Positions 55,932 through 64,000 of a DNA stretch of 64,000 nt are shown piece by piece. The stretch comes from Bacteroidales bacterium (GTDB taxonomy: Bacteria > Bacteroidota > Bacteroidia > Bacteroidales > BM520), in contig JAEEQW010000007.1 in NCBI GenBank assembly GCA_016285515.1, positions 1-64,000 of the forward strand, given 5' to 3'. The notes beneath the pieces were generated by a model. It was not told the DNA's origin. It saw only the letters and a program-made list of their open reading frames with translations, and did no database searches. Both the position numbers and the translations under genes were made by a program. Position 1 is the stretch's first letter, and the number at the start of each line of letters is the position of its first letter.

Positions 55932-57155
55932 ATGGATAGAAGAGATTTTCTTAAAACATCGTTGACCACCATAGCAGTGGCAACTGCCACAAGGCTGACA
56001 GGTGCTGACAGCATCCGGAAGGCATTGATCGAATACCAGCAATATTTCGGCAAGGACGTTGAAACAGGCGGGAAACTTGGCTTCGGACTAATGCGTCTGC
56101 CTAAGAAAAACGGCGAAATAGATCTCGAGGAAACCAAGATGATGGTTGACATTTTCCTCAATTCGGGATTCACTTATTTTGACACCGCATTCGTATATAA
56201 CGGCTCGGAGGAAGCAGCAAGGGAAGCACTCGTAAAACGCCACCCGCGTAACAAATACACCCTCGCCACCAAACTAAATGTCCGTAAAGCCTCATCCGAA
56301 GAAGAGGCAAAAAACCAAATCAACATAAGCCTTGAACGCTTGGGAACCGATTATATCGACTACTATCTGCTCCACTCCATCATGGCCAACAACTACCAGA
56401 AATATAACGACTACCATCTCTGGGAGTATGTGAGAGAGTTGAAACAAAAAGGAATAATCAGACATTACGGTTTTTCATATCATGATGGTCCGGAACTTCT
56501 CGACAGAATACTCACCGAGCACAGTGACGTTGAATTCGTACAACTCCAAATCAATTACGCTGACTGGGATGACCCTGAAATACAATCGAGAGCGAACTAT
56601 GAAGTTGCCCGCAAACACGGAAAACAGATTGTAATAATGGAACCTATCAAGGGTGGCAAGCTTGCCAATCCTCCGGAAAAAGTGTGCGACATCTTCAAGG
56701 CCGTTAATCCAACCGCATCGTATGCTTCATGGGCTATCCGCTACTGTGCATCACTTGACGGGATACTTTCCGTCCTTTCAGGAATGTCAACTTTCGGTCA
56801 GATGATGGACAATGTCAGTTATATGAAGAACTTCAAGCCGCTCAATGAAAGCGAAATGACGGCAATCATCGAAGCGCGCAAAGAATTCAGCAAATCAGAG
56901 GAAATCCCTTGCACAGCGTGCCATTACTGTGTCCCAGGTTGCCCGAAGGAAATAGCCATTCCTGACATGTTCAAAATCATGAACCGTCGCACCTCCACCG
57001 GCCTGCTTGAACAAACATCCGCTGACTACAAGAAACTGACAGCAGGCAAAAGCAGTGCTGCCGACTGCATCAAATGTGGACAGTGCGAAAAGATTTGTCC
57101 TCAGCATATCAAAATAATCAGCGAACTTGAGAAAATCTCAAAAACATTTATATAG
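55932..57155 (+). CDS. Tat-type aldo/keto reductase with two 4Fe-4S motifs
   Basis: 407 residues. The N-terminus MDRRDFLKTSLTTIAVATA resembles a twin-arginine signal. The TIM-barrel AKR domain has FDTAFVYNGSEEAAREAL with Asp and Tyr, a Lys in TLATKLN and a His in YYLLHSI. At the C-terminus are two CX2CX2CX3CP ferredoxin motifs: CTACHYCVPGCP and CIKCGQCEKICP. It is expected to pass electrons between FeS clusters and a nicotinamide- or flavin-dependent site. If exported, this would be extracytosolic. Starts 51 bases after the subtilase gene, and 30 bases before the flavin-binding membrane gene. Confidence 0.85.
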   Translation: MDRRDFLKTSLTTIAVATATRLTGADSIRKALIEYQQYFGKDVETGGKLGFGLMRLPKKNGEIDLEETKMMVDIFLNSGFTYFDTAFVYNGSEEAAREALVKRHPRNKYTLATKLNVRKASSEEEAKNQINISLERLGTDYIDYYLLHSIMANNYQKYNDYHLWEYVRELKQKGIIRHYGFSYHDGPELLDRILTEHSDVEFVQLQINYADWDDPEIQSRANYEVARKHGKQIVIMEPIKGGKLANPPEKVCDIFKAVNPTASYASWAIRYCASLDGILSVLSGMSTFGQMMDNVSYMKNFKPLNESEMTAIIEARKEFSKSEEIPCTACHYCVPGCPKEIAIPDMFKIMNRRTSTGLLEQTSADYKKLTAGKSSAADCIKCGQCEKICPQHIKIISELEKISKTFI

Positions 57156-57184
57156 ATTAGCATAACGCACTCATATTCAACAAC

Positions 57185-58297
57185 ATGAAAGAAACAAAAA
57201 AAGAAGGTCAGTTCCATATAGCCAAACTGGAACAATGGCTGATGCTTTGTACATGTATTTTAATGATGATGGCTGTCGCAATCAACCGCGACAGCAAACT
57301 CTTCGGACATCGGATTGGTCAACAGCAGGATGTTGCAGCAGCTACTGTTGAGACTTCCGACATCATCCGAATGTCGGGCGACACTATTGTAGTCAATACA
57401 ACATACTTGGGTAAAGACATACAGGGCTACAACGGTCCGATACCATTGGAGGTCTATATCCTCAATGACAAAGTCGTAGATGTAAAAGCTCTTGATAACA
57501 TTGAAACTCCGCATTTCTTCTCAAGAGCTTACGAAGGATTGAAGGACAAATGGACCGGAATGTCAGTATCAAAAGCTTCCAAACTGGAAGTCGATGGTGT
57601 ATCCGGTGCGACATTCTCCTCGAATGCCATAATAAAAAACGTACATTTGGCACTCAATCACGTGCAAGCATCAACTGTCACAAAAACCGGATCTGATTTT
57701 TCAACGCTTATGAAACCGAAGTTCATCATCGGTCTCATAGTCGTGCTGATGGCAGCAATTCTGCCACTTTTCATCAAAAACAAATGGTACGCAATCATCC
57801 AAATGCTACTCAATATCGGAGTACTCGGAATCTGGTGCGGCACATTTGTCTCTTACACATCAATGGTAACCTTCCTTTCTGGCGGATTCCACTGGGCATA
57901 TCTGATACTTATAATTATGATAATCGTAGCATTCATATACCCTCTCTTTGGCAAGAAGCAGTATTACTGCACGAATATTTGTCCATTCGGCGCACTGCAG
58001 CAGTTAATGGGTTATTGTTCAAAGAAAAAAATCAAGATGAACGTCAAGCTTATCAAAGGATTGGAGTGGTTCAGACAGATATTGTGGGCAGTTCTCATGC
58101 TCTGCCTATGGTTAGGCGTATTCTTCGAATGGATGGATTACGAATTGTTCACGGCATTTCTGTTCCAGAGTGCATCACCGATAATAATCGCCTGTGCAAT
58201 AGTCATTGCATTACTGTCGATTTTCATTTCACGGCCATACTGCCGTTTCATCTGTCCTACCGGCACGCTCATAAAAACCTCAGAATTAAGCAAATAA
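57185..58297 (+). CDS. FMN-binding, NapH/RnfG-like membrane iron-sulphur protein
   Basis: 370 residues. A membrane helix near residue 20-35 is followed by an FMN-binding domain with VDGVSGATFSS; Thr143 matches the covalent flavinylation site modified by ApbE. Then about five membrane helices with two CX3CP motifs (CTNICPFGALQQ and CRFICPTGTL), as in NapH/NosR-type quinol-linked proteins. It likely carries electrons from the membrane (quinol or ferredoxin) to a periplasmic flavin. Its partners in this operon are a FeS AKR and a nitroreductase. No ApbE gene is in the window. Confidence 0.88.
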   Translation: MKETKKEGQFHIAKLEQWLMLCTCILMMMAVAINRDSKLFGHRIGQQQDVAAATVETSDIIRMSGDTIVVNTTYLGKDIQGYNGPIPLEVYILNDKVVDVKALDNIETPHFFSRAYEGLKDKWTGMSVSKASKLEVDGVSGATFSSNAIIKNVHLALNHVQASTVTKTGSDFSTLMKPKFIIGLIVVLMAAILPLFIKNKWYAIIQMLLNIGVLGIWCGTFVSYTSMVTFLSGGFHWAYLILIIMIIVAFIYPLFGKKQYYCTNICPFGALQQLMGYCSKKKIKMNVKLIKGLEWFRQILWAVLMLCLWLGVFFEWMDYELFTAFLFQSASPIIIACAIVIALLSIFISRPYCRFICPTGTLIKTSELSK

Positions 58298-58332
58298 ACA
58301 CTTTTATACAAAACAAGACAATTCAAAGTAAA

Positions 58333-58965
58333 ATGAAAAAGACAAGTATCTTATGTATTATATTAGCGGCAGCAGTGGTTCTGCTCTGCGCAAAACTGGC
58401 TTTAAACAACAGCAAAAGCCAAGCAAACCAGGATAATGTGACAAATATTGAAGACGCAACATACAACAGCATTATGACACGCACTTCAATACGCAAATTC
58501 CAGGACAAAGCCATAGAAAGTGACAAAATCGAGAAACTGCTGAGAGCCGGAATGGCTGCGCCAACTGCTGTAAACAAACAGCCGTGGCATTTTGTTGTCA
58601 TTACAGATGCCAATATCATGAAAAATGTCTCACGGCAAGGCGAAGGCGCACCGTTAGGAATTGCTGTCTGCGGTGACATGGACAAGGCATTGGGAGGCGA
58701 AGCACGTGATTTCTGGGTACAAGACGCATCGGCAGCAACTGAAAACATTCTGTTGGCAGCACATGCCATGGGACTTGGAGCGGTCTGGACGGGCGTTTAC
58801 CCGATAATGAACCGCTGCACCGAGGTGGCTGAAACTCTTCAGCTTCCAGAAAACATCATTCCGCTGAATATCATCATAATCGGCTACCCTGCTGAAGAGC
58901 CGGCTGTCAAAGACAAATGGAACACCGCAAACATTTCCTACAACGTTTACGGCGGAAAGAGATAA
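58333..58965 (+). CDS. Membrane-anchored or exported nitroreductase-family flavoprotein
   Basis: 210 residues from ATG at 58333. An N-terminal hydrophobic segment (ILCIILAAAVVLLCAKLAL) resembles a membrane anchor or uncleaved signal. The nitroreductase fold follows with RTSIRKFQDK, AAPTAVNKQPWHFVV (FMN-binding) and GLGAVWTGVYPI. It is probably an FMN flavoprotein facing the periplasm and reducing a small molecule with electrons from the adjacent membrane flavoprotein. It is the last gene of the module, followed by a palindrome at 58972-58999. Confidence 0.88.
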   Translation: MKKTSILCIILAAAVVLLCAKLALNNSKSQANQDNVTNIEDATYNSIMTRTSIRKFQDKAIESDKIEKLLRAGMAAPTAVNKQPWHFVVITDANIMKNVSRQGEGAPLGIAVCGDMDKALGGEARDFWVQDASAATENILLAAHAMGLGAVWTGVYPIMNRCTEVAETLQLPENIIPLNIIIIGYPAEEPAVKDKWNTANISYNVYGGKR

Positions 58966-58971
58966 TATTCA

Positions 58972-58999
58972 GTAGAGACGCACTGCCGTGCGTCTCTAC
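58972..58999. repeat. 12-bp stem palindrome in the convergent gap
   Basis: GTAGAGACGCAC pairs with GTGCGTCTCTAC around a 4-base loop. It lies in the 50-base gap between the nitroreductase gene and the convergent FISUMP-like gene. No T run adjoins. Similar GTAGAGACG palindromes are, as I recall, widely scattered in bacterial genomes, so it may be a REP-type element or a bidirectional terminator. Confidence 0.7.
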
Positions 59000-59015
59000 C
59001 CTCACGGAACAAAGG

Positions 59016-59657
59016 TTAGTGCTGACGCGCGGAGCGCACTGCCCGGACGGATTGACCGTAGTAGCGGCTGTAGCTGCCCATGTCGTAGTAGCCCGAATAG
59101 AAGTATAAGTACCACGCGTAGTACGGAGGGCCCATGTAGAGCGAACTCGACCAGTAGTAGCCGTACGAGCCAACGTAGTTGAGATAGCCGCCCCAACGGT
59201 AGCCCGCAGCGGGCAGGAAGAGACTCTGTCCGTTTTTCTTCGAGGTAAACAGGTAACCTTTTTTGCCGTTTTGTGTCGTCCATGTACTAGTGGTGTTGTT
59301 CTTCAACTCCTCCCACTCCTCATCGGTGGGCATGCGCCATTCATCGCCCCAATTGGCAGTGGCAGCATCGTCCTCTGATAGCAGATTGGTCAGACCGTCA
59401 CTTCCAGTGTATTGGGTAACGTTACTGCCGTCATCATACTTGTAGGTACTCCAGTAATAAACGGTCTTCGGTTGGATCTCACCCCATGCAAAATAGTCGC
59501 CATACTCCTCTGGTGAATTTGCCCCCACATTGCAGGTGGCCCACAAGGTGCCGCTGGGCAGGCCGAGATCAACATACTCGTGAGTGTCTTGGGCAAAAAC
59601 ACGGCCACCCATCATCAGCAGCGCAGCCACGACAATCAAATTAATAGTCCTCTTCAA
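59016..59657 (-). CDS. Exported FISUMP-like Tyr-rich protein
   Basis: 213 residues. Signal peptide (ending RVFAQ) then a Fibrobacter-succinogenes-major-paralogue-like domain: HEYVDLGLPSGTLWATCNVG, PEEYGDYFAWGEI, WRMPTDEEWEEL and a C-terminal GQSVRAVR. Such proteins are abundant in Bacteroidales, often in many copies and of unknown function. The last 55 residues are very rich in Tyr (YYAWYLYFYSGYYDMG). No T9SS tail. Confidence 0.8.
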   Translation of the reverse strand: MKRTINLIVVAALLMMGGRVFAQDTHEYVDLGLPSGTLWATCNVGANSPEEYGDYFAWGEIQPKTVYYWSTYKYDDGSNVTQYTGSDGLTNLLSEDDAATANWGDEWRMPTDEEWEELKNNTTSTWTTQNGKKGYLFTSKKNGQSLFLPAAGYRWGGYLNYVGSYGYYWSSSLYMGPPYYAWYLYFYSGYYDMGSYSRYYGQSVRAVRSARQH

Positions 59658-59839
59658 TTTTCTTTTTTCCGGCTTCCAGTTCCCAAAAGCGCAGGAACAT
59701 CCATTATGTCCTGATAAGTTACAAACATAGAAGCGTGGTACTGACTATGACACTACAATCATAACGCTTCAATAAAACGGTTCAAAACAGATTGCATAGA
59801 TAATAAAATTGCCAAATCGTGTCCCGTGTTCCACCATCG
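59658..59839. other. Upstream region of the FISUMP-like gene
   Basis: No gene seen. The minus-strand -7 box TATGTTTG lies at 59722-59729, about 65 bases upstream of the ATG at 59657, with no -33 TTTG at the right distance. The rest is unremarkable. Confidence 0.4.
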
Positions 59840-60004
59840 AACCCCGCTGGGGTTACATATCACAGGCAGTGTAAACCCCTGATTACGGTGATGTGCCGGC
59901 AACATCCACAAACCCCGCAGGGGTGACATATCACAGACAGGGGTGCAAACCCCTGATTACGGTGATGTGCCGGCAACATACACAAACCCCGTAGGGGTGG
60001 CACA
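59840..60004. repeat. 71/74-bp tandem repeat, 2.3 units
   Basis: Unit 1 is 59840-59910 (71 bases), unit 2 is 59911-59984 (74 bases), and a 20-base partial unit follows to 60004. Each unit starts with AACCCCG, which folds with a following GGGGTT/GGGGTG, and contains a shared GATTACGGTGATGTGCCGGC. It abuts the stop codon of the C69 peptidase gene. No CRISPR spacing or cas genes are present. Confidence 0.8.
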
Positions 60005-60006
60005 AT

Positions 60007-61440
60007 TTATGCACCGTGGAAACGGTATTCCTGACCGATTTTGCTGGTGAGTTTTGTAAAGAGGATTTCAAGAAGATCCTTTGAAACATCGAGAGCGTGC
60101 ATGAGGAGTCTGTCGGAGAATTCCTGAAGCATTTCCGTAGCACGGATTGGCTGGTTGTTATCATACAGACGCTGGAATTCGATTTCCATTTCTGCCTGAC
60201 GCTGGTCATTCTCACGTTCAAGTTGACCATATACCTCCTTGATGATTGGAGCGCAATTGTTGTAATCCATCATGCCAAGTACCATAACCTTGCGGAAAGT
60301 CCAATAAGCGGAATCCGAAGTTGAATATGTCTCACCAATCATATAAGGTTCAGGATAATCTGTAACCCCCTGATATAAAGGCAGGAACAGTCCCAAGTCA
60401 GCCATACCCATTGCCATATAGTCCAGACAGCCGATTTCCTTTGGCAGCCAAGGTCTTACCTGCAGAATATGAGTGTTGATGGTTCTGAAGATGGAGACAG
60501 GACGATAAGGCTCCTTAGGATTTGAATGGAGATACGGATCATGTTGCGTACCATCGTAATGGTAACGGAAAGCATTACGTATATCAGTTACAGTCAGCAA
60601 CTTGTCAGCAGTCTGATATACCGGGTAATCGTTTACCTTCACATTGGTCTTCACTGAAGGAGTGAACAGTTTCTGCAGAGCCCATACACGTGGATAGTTG
60701 TAAGTTTTGTCATTATCACTTTCAAGGCTGTAGGCTGTATGGAAGTCGAAATTGTCCTCGTTACACAGTCCGTTTTTGACGGCAAATTCGATTAAGTCTT
60801 TAGAAGCCAAATAATTGTGTTTATCCTTAGGTTCATATTTGCGGTAACGGCTCTGATTGCCTGACACGAAATATTTATCTTCAGGCATGCGGCATGCAAG
60901 CCAGCGGTGTCCGCCTGCATTTTCGAGATACCATGTTTCCTTCTGGTCCATGAATGCTATACCGAAACCTTCGGCGCTGCCGTATTTTTCAATTAGGGCT
61001 CCAAGGCGTTTCACACCATTGCGGGCACTATCAATGTAAGGCAAAACGATATTGAAGATACTGTTTTCAGCCACACCGCTTTCAACGTATGGGTCAATTG
61101 CGAGGACTTTCTCGTTGGAAAAGATAGTCTCTGTGGCACTCATTCCCACACCAAGTTCATTGAAACCGGCTTCTCCCCAGTGACCCGGAAGATAAGGTCT
61201 TTCGAGAGCGGAATAAGCCAATCTGACCTTTGGCAAATCATCGCAATAGAAAGGGCTGTCGAAAGCCTCAAATTCAGTTGGACCGTTTTCTTCGTGAGGA
61301 TAATACATCAAAGTTGTTGCCTTATTTTCCTTAGCGTCGTCGGAACGAGCATAGATACGTGAGCCGTCGGCCATCATCTTGCTGCCGACCATAATTGTTG
61401 TGCAGGCGCTTTCCTGCTCATTTTTCGAATATTTCTTCAT
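60007..61440 (-). CDS. C69-family dipeptidase (PepD-like)
   Basis: 477 residues. Ntn-hydrolase of the C69 family. Cys13 in QESACTTIMVGSKMM would become the N-terminal nucleophile after removal of a short propeptide, followed by MADGSRIYARSDD. Other family features include NELGVGMSATETIFSNEKV and QSRYRKYE. Cleaves dipeptides, in the cytoplasm or, in some species, outside. No signal peptide is visible. The -7 box TACCTTTG lies at 61481-61488 on the minus strand. Confidence 0.9.
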   Translation of the reverse strand: MKKYSKNEQESACTTIMVGSKMMADGSRIYARSDDAKENKATTLMYYPHEENGPTEFEAFDSPFYCDDLPKVRLAYSALERPYLPGHWGEAGFNELGVGMSATETIFSNEKVLAIDPYVESGVAENSIFNIVLPYIDSARNGVKRLGALIEKYGSAEGFGIAFMDQKETWYLENAGGHRWLACRMPEDKYFVSGNQSRYRKYEPKDKHNYLASKDLIEFAVKNGLCNEDNFDFHTAYSLESDNDKTYNYPRVWALQKLFTPSVKTNVKVNDYPVYQTADKLLTVTDIRNAFRYHYDGTQHDPYLHSNPKEPYRPVSIFRTINTHILQVRPWLPKEIGCLDYMAMGMADLGLFLPLYQGVTDYPEPYMIGETYSTSDSAYWTFRKVMVLGMMDYNNCAPIIKEVYGQLERENDQRQAEMEIEFQRLYDNNQPIRATEMLQEFSDRLLMHALDVSKDLLEILFTKLTSKIGQEYRFHGA

Positions 61441-61480
61441 AGTATTGGATTGATAAAGATTATTTCAGAAATTTAAAGTT

Positions 61481-61488
61481 CAAAGGTA
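61481..61488 (-). promoter_or_regulatory. -7 box TACCTTTG for the C69 peptidase gene
   Basis: Minus-strand TACCTTTG, 40 bases upstream of the ATG. A poor TTGG lies about 23 bases further upstream. Confidence 0.45.
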
Positions 61489-61570
61489 TAATTTTTTTTG
61501 ATTTTGTAATTCCAATTTTTAAGGCAGAGGTGCTGTTATTATAATGTTTTTTAGAGGATATTCATAAAAA

Positions 61571-62917
61571 TTAAAGGAAAAGATATTTTGCAATGAAAAG
61601 GGCGGTGAAAATCCACATGGCGGTGCTGATTTTTTTGAACTTGCCGCACAGTGCATTTATCACCACGTATGAGATCATGCCTATAAGAATACCATCACTT
61701 ATACTGTAAGCGAACGGCATCAATATAATAGTAAGGAAGGCAGGGATTGACTCAGAAAAGTCATTAAGGTCAAGGTCTTTGATTGGATCCAACATCATCA
61801 GTCCCACTATAACGAGTGCTGCGGTGGTGGCTGAACTTGGAATACCGAGGAATATAGGGGCAAAGAACAGAGAAATTGCAAAGCAGCATGCCGTTGTGAA
61901 TGAAGTTAGTCCGGAACGTCCGCCCGCTCCCACTCCGGCGGCACTTTCCACATATACGGCATCTGTACTTGTGCCAAAACATGCACTGGCTATAGTTCCA
62001 ATCGAATCAGCCATAAAAGCCTTACCTATGTTATTGATATGACCGTTAGCGTCAACTTCACCAGCTTTCTGTGAAACCCCGATGATGGTTCCTATTGTGT
62101 CAAACATATCAATAAACAGGAATGTGAAGACCACGACGAGCATATCCAATGACAGCACGTCATGCCACTGAAACTTACAGAAAATCGGAGCAATTGAAGG
62201 CGGTGTGCGAACCACTCCGTCAAATGTAGTGAGAGCGCCACGCATCACTTCGCCAGTTGCGGCATCAGTAATCTGCCATACCGGAATCATGCCTATCAGT
62301 GCAGTTGCAATAATGCCGATAAGAATGTTACCAGGCACCTTGAGGACAAGAAGTACGGAGGTAACCGCAAAACCTATGACTGCCAACAGGGCTGGTCCGT
62401 GAAATATGTCACCGAGTGTAATGAAAGTGCTATCGTTTGCAACAATAACACTACCGTTCTTAAGTCCTATCAATGCAATGAAAAGACCAATTCCGGCACT
62501 GATAGCATTTCGCAGAGAAAAAGGAATCGCATCGACGATGATAGTTCTGACGTTAGTCAGAGTAAGAATGACGAAAAGAATACCTTCGATGAATACTGCC
62601 GTCAACGCAAACTGCCACGAATGCCCCATGCCGAGGCAGACCGTATAAACGAAAAAAGCGTTCAGTCCCATCCCGGGTGCCAGTGCAAAAGGTTTCTTGG
62701 CATATAAGGACATGACAAGCGTACCGACTATGGCGGACAGTGCTGTTGCCGTGAAGACGGAGTTCGTTGGCATGCCGAATCTTTCCAATGTCGTGAATAT
62801 TTCAGGGTTTACAGCAAGGATATAGGCCATAGCCAAGAAAGTTGTGATACCAGCAATAATTTCGGTTTTCACCTTCATCGTTTTGGTATCGAATCCGAAT
62901 AGCTTTTGTAATATCAT
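61571..62917 (-). CDS. NCS2-family purine (adenine/guanine/hypoxanthine) permease
   Basis: 448 residues with about 12 to 14 membrane segments. The AzgA/PbuG subfamily is recognised by ITTFLAMAYILAVNPEIF, PFALAPGMGLNAFFVY, the motif FTFLFIDMFDTIGT and the segment FGTSTDAVYVESAAGVGAGG. Probably imports purine bases with protons. It is not next to purine genes; guaB and purD lie far away. Confidence 0.93.
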   Translation of the reverse strand: MILQKLFGFDTKTMKVKTEIIAGITTFLAMAYILAVNPEIFTTLERFGMPTNSVFTATALSAIVGTLVMSLYAKKPFALAPGMGLNAFFVYTVCLGMGHSWQFALTAVFIEGILFVILTLTNVRTIIVDAIPFSLRNAISAGIGLFIALIGLKNGSVIVANDSTFITLGDIFHGPALLAVIGFAVTSVLLVLKVPGNILIGIIATALIGMIPVWQITDAATGEVMRGALTTFDGVVRTPPSIAPIFCKFQWHDVLSLDMLVVVFTFLFIDMFDTIGTIIGVSQKAGEVDANGHINNIGKAFMADSIGTIASACFGTSTDAVYVESAAGVGAGGRSGLTSFTTACCFAISLFFAPIFLGIPSSATTAALVIVGLMMLDPIKDLDLNDFSESIPAFLTIILMPFAYSISDGILIGMISYVVINALCGKFKKISTAMWIFTALFIAKYLFL

Positions 62918-62939
62918 AAGTTTCCTATTTAATTCTCTG

Positions 62940-62947
62940 CAAATTTA
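62940..62947 (-). promoter_or_regulatory. -7 box TAAATTTG for the purine permease gene
   Basis: Minus-strand TAAATTTG, 22 bases upstream of the ATG at 62917. It lies only 22 bases from the -7 box of the divergent patatin gene at 62970-62977. Confidence 0.55.
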
Positions 62948-62969
62948 GCCGATATTTCAAAAAAAGAAT

Positions 62970-62977
62970 TACTTTTG
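62970..62977 (+). promoter_or_regulatory. -7 box TACTTTTG for the patatin-like gene
   Basis: TACTTTTG, 40 bases before the ATG at 63018. The expected -33 position falls on the divergent promoter's -7 box, so the two promoters overlap. Confidence 0.55.
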
Positions 62978-63017
62978 CTATTATTAATAATAAGAGTCCA
63001 TATCAAACGTCTAATAT

Positions 63018-64000
63018 ATGAAGACAAGCACAGTTATGAAACGGTTGCCGATATTTGCAGTTACGGTTATCATATCGCTTGCAGCAATTTCATCATTAAA
63101 CACATCACAAGCACAGACAACGAACAAGAAAGACCGTCCGAAAGTGGCAGTAGTACTTAGCGGAGGAGGTGCAAAAGGCAGTGCCCATGTGGGTGCGCTG
63201 AAGGTGATAGAAGAGATGGGGGTACCTGTGGACATGGTGGTCGGCACAAGTATGGGCTCACTTGTAAGCGGCATATACAGTGTCGGTTACAGTGCCAATG
63301 AAATAGACTCTATTATAAAATTGCAGAACTGGAGTCAGATTATATATGACAGAAACGAGCCCAGCAAACGAAGCATTGTAGAGCGCCAGGATGACAACAG
63401 ATATTTCTTCAACCTGGCATTTCAGAATCTCAGAAAAATGCAGCGTAGCCGTCAGGGAATTATTCTCGGCAATTATCTTAACAATTTGTTTACGGAAATC
63501 ACAATGGGTTATCATGACAGCATTTCTTTCGATTCGTTGCCGATACCATTTGCATGTGTTGCAGTCAACATCATTGATGACAGTCAGGTAAACCTTCGCA
63601 GCGGTCATCTCGCGACCGCAATGCGTGCCAGCATGAGCATTCCGGGTGTGTTTTCCCCTGTGACTATAGGAGACATGGTTTTGGTTGACGGCGGACTTAA
63701 GGACAATTTCCCTGTAGATTTGGCCAAGGAAATGGGAGCCGATATCATCATCGGCGTCAGTGTCAGAGAGCGTCCAGCATGGACAGCAAATACTATCAAC
63801 ACCACCTTTGATGTACTGTCAGGCATTTTTAGCAGTGTCACTCTCAATAACTTCGACAAGCATGTAAATGAATGTGACGTATATATCCACATTGATGTCA
63901 GCGGATATGAAGCTCTCAGTTTCAATGAAGCCGCCATCGACACTTTAATCAGACGCGGCTACGAAGCTTCAGCCGCTCACAGGGACGAACTTAGCCAGAT
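63018..64000 (+). CDS. Patatin-like phospholipase, 3' end beyond window
   Basis: Open frame of 327 codons from ATG at 63018 and still open at the right edge. A signal peptide (about 1-33, ending SQAQT) precedes the patatin domain: oxyanion loop SGGGAKGSAHVGAL, nucleophile elbow GTSMGSLVSG, and the catalytic Asp in LVDGGLKDNFPVDLAKEMGA. Exported patatins of Bacteroidetes often also carry a POTRA/barrel C-terminus; whether this one does lies outside the window. Probably a periplasmic or outer-membrane lipase. Confidence 0.92.
   Translation, partial: MKTSTVMKRLPIFAVTVIISLAAISSLNTSQAQTTNKKDRPKVAVVLSGGGAKGSAHVGALKVIEEMGVPVDMVVGTSMGSLVSGIYSVGYSANEIDSIIKLQNWSQIIYDRNEPSKRSIVERQDDNRYFFNLAFQNLRKMQRSRQGIILGNYLNNLFTEITMGYHDSISFDSLPIPFACVAVNIIDDSQVNLRSGHLATAMRASMSIPGVFSPVTIGDMVLVDGGLKDNFPVDLAKEMGADIIIGVSVRERPAWTANTINTTFDVLSGIFSSVTLNNFDKHVNECDVYIHIDVSGYEALSFNEAAIDTLIRRGYEASAAHRDELSQ

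Noticed and set aside
59840..60004. CRISPR array
   Set aside because: Units are 71-74 bases with almost no variable spacer, only 2.3 copies, and no cas genes nearby.

Overview
The window is chromosomal DNA from a member of the Bacteroidota, most likely the order Bacteroidales. Several independent signs agree. Promoters follow the Bacteroides pattern TTTG-N20-TAnnTTTG. Secreted proteins end in type IX secretion (T9SS) sorting domains of both type A and type B. Omp28, DUF6029 and DUF6427 families, a C-terminal FISUMP-like protein, and a GT3-GT35 glycogen synthase/phosphorylase fusion are present. Shine-Dalgarno sequences are mostly absent. The genus cannot be named from the sequence alone.

Layout. 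1-4163 (minus): nearly all of a giant glycogen synthase/alpha-glucan phosphorylase fusion that runs off the left edge. 4164-5682: an accessory islet with REP-like hairpins, a phage-like remnant and a DUF4160/DUF2442 pair. 5683-11053 (plus): a T9SS-exported esterase, an unknown exported helical protein, and an envelope thiol operon (TlpA-like, DUF6029 barrel, Omp28 lipoprotein). 11079-25286 (minus): AddAB-type helicase-nuclease, permease and ATPase of an iron/B12-type ABC importer, a YggS-type PLP protein, an O-antigen ligase/polymerase, two Wzz-like chain-length proteins and a Wzx-like flippase. 25371-36802 (plus): purD, DUF6427, rnhB, a DUF3352/PQQ-like protein, acyl-ACP thioesterase, nadE, a multidomain M14 carboxypeptidase and a T9SS type-B protein. 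36853-46651 (plus): guaB, three SurA/PpiC-like chaperones in tandem, MoxR ATPase, lptB, initiator tRNA, era and der. 46654-48161 (minus): Hsp15 and the substrate-binding lipoprotein of an iron/B12-type importer. 48261-52711 (plus): a glycogen operon (debranching enzyme, GT4 synthase, GH57). 52706-55880: a 7-bp tandem repeat array, a cytosolic YD-repeat protein, and a subtilase whose C-terminus looks like an outer-membrane barrel. 55932-58965 (plus): a redox module (Tat-like aldo/keto reductase with two FeS sites, flavinylated NapH-like membrane protein, anchored nitroreductase). 59016-62917 (minus): FISUMP-like Tyr-rich protein, a 71-74 bp tandem repeat, C69 dipeptidase and an NCS2 purine permease. 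63018 to the right edge: an exported patatin-like phospholipase, incomplete.

How it fits together. Two separated loci (1-4163 and 48261-52711) together carry glycogen synthesis, debranching and phosphorolysis. The SurA-like trio, lptB, the Wzx/Wzz/ligase set and the Omp28/DUF6029 operon all serve outer-membrane and surface biogenesis. The T9SS clients (esterase, M14 peptidase, type-B protein) are the cargo of the secretion system, whose core genes are not in this window. An importer appears to be split between 17553-19354 and 47067-48161.

The most interesting candidates are the heptamer array with the YD-repeat/subtilase-barrel pair (52706-55880), the flavin/FeS reductase module (55932-58965) and the mobile-looking islet at 4164-5682.
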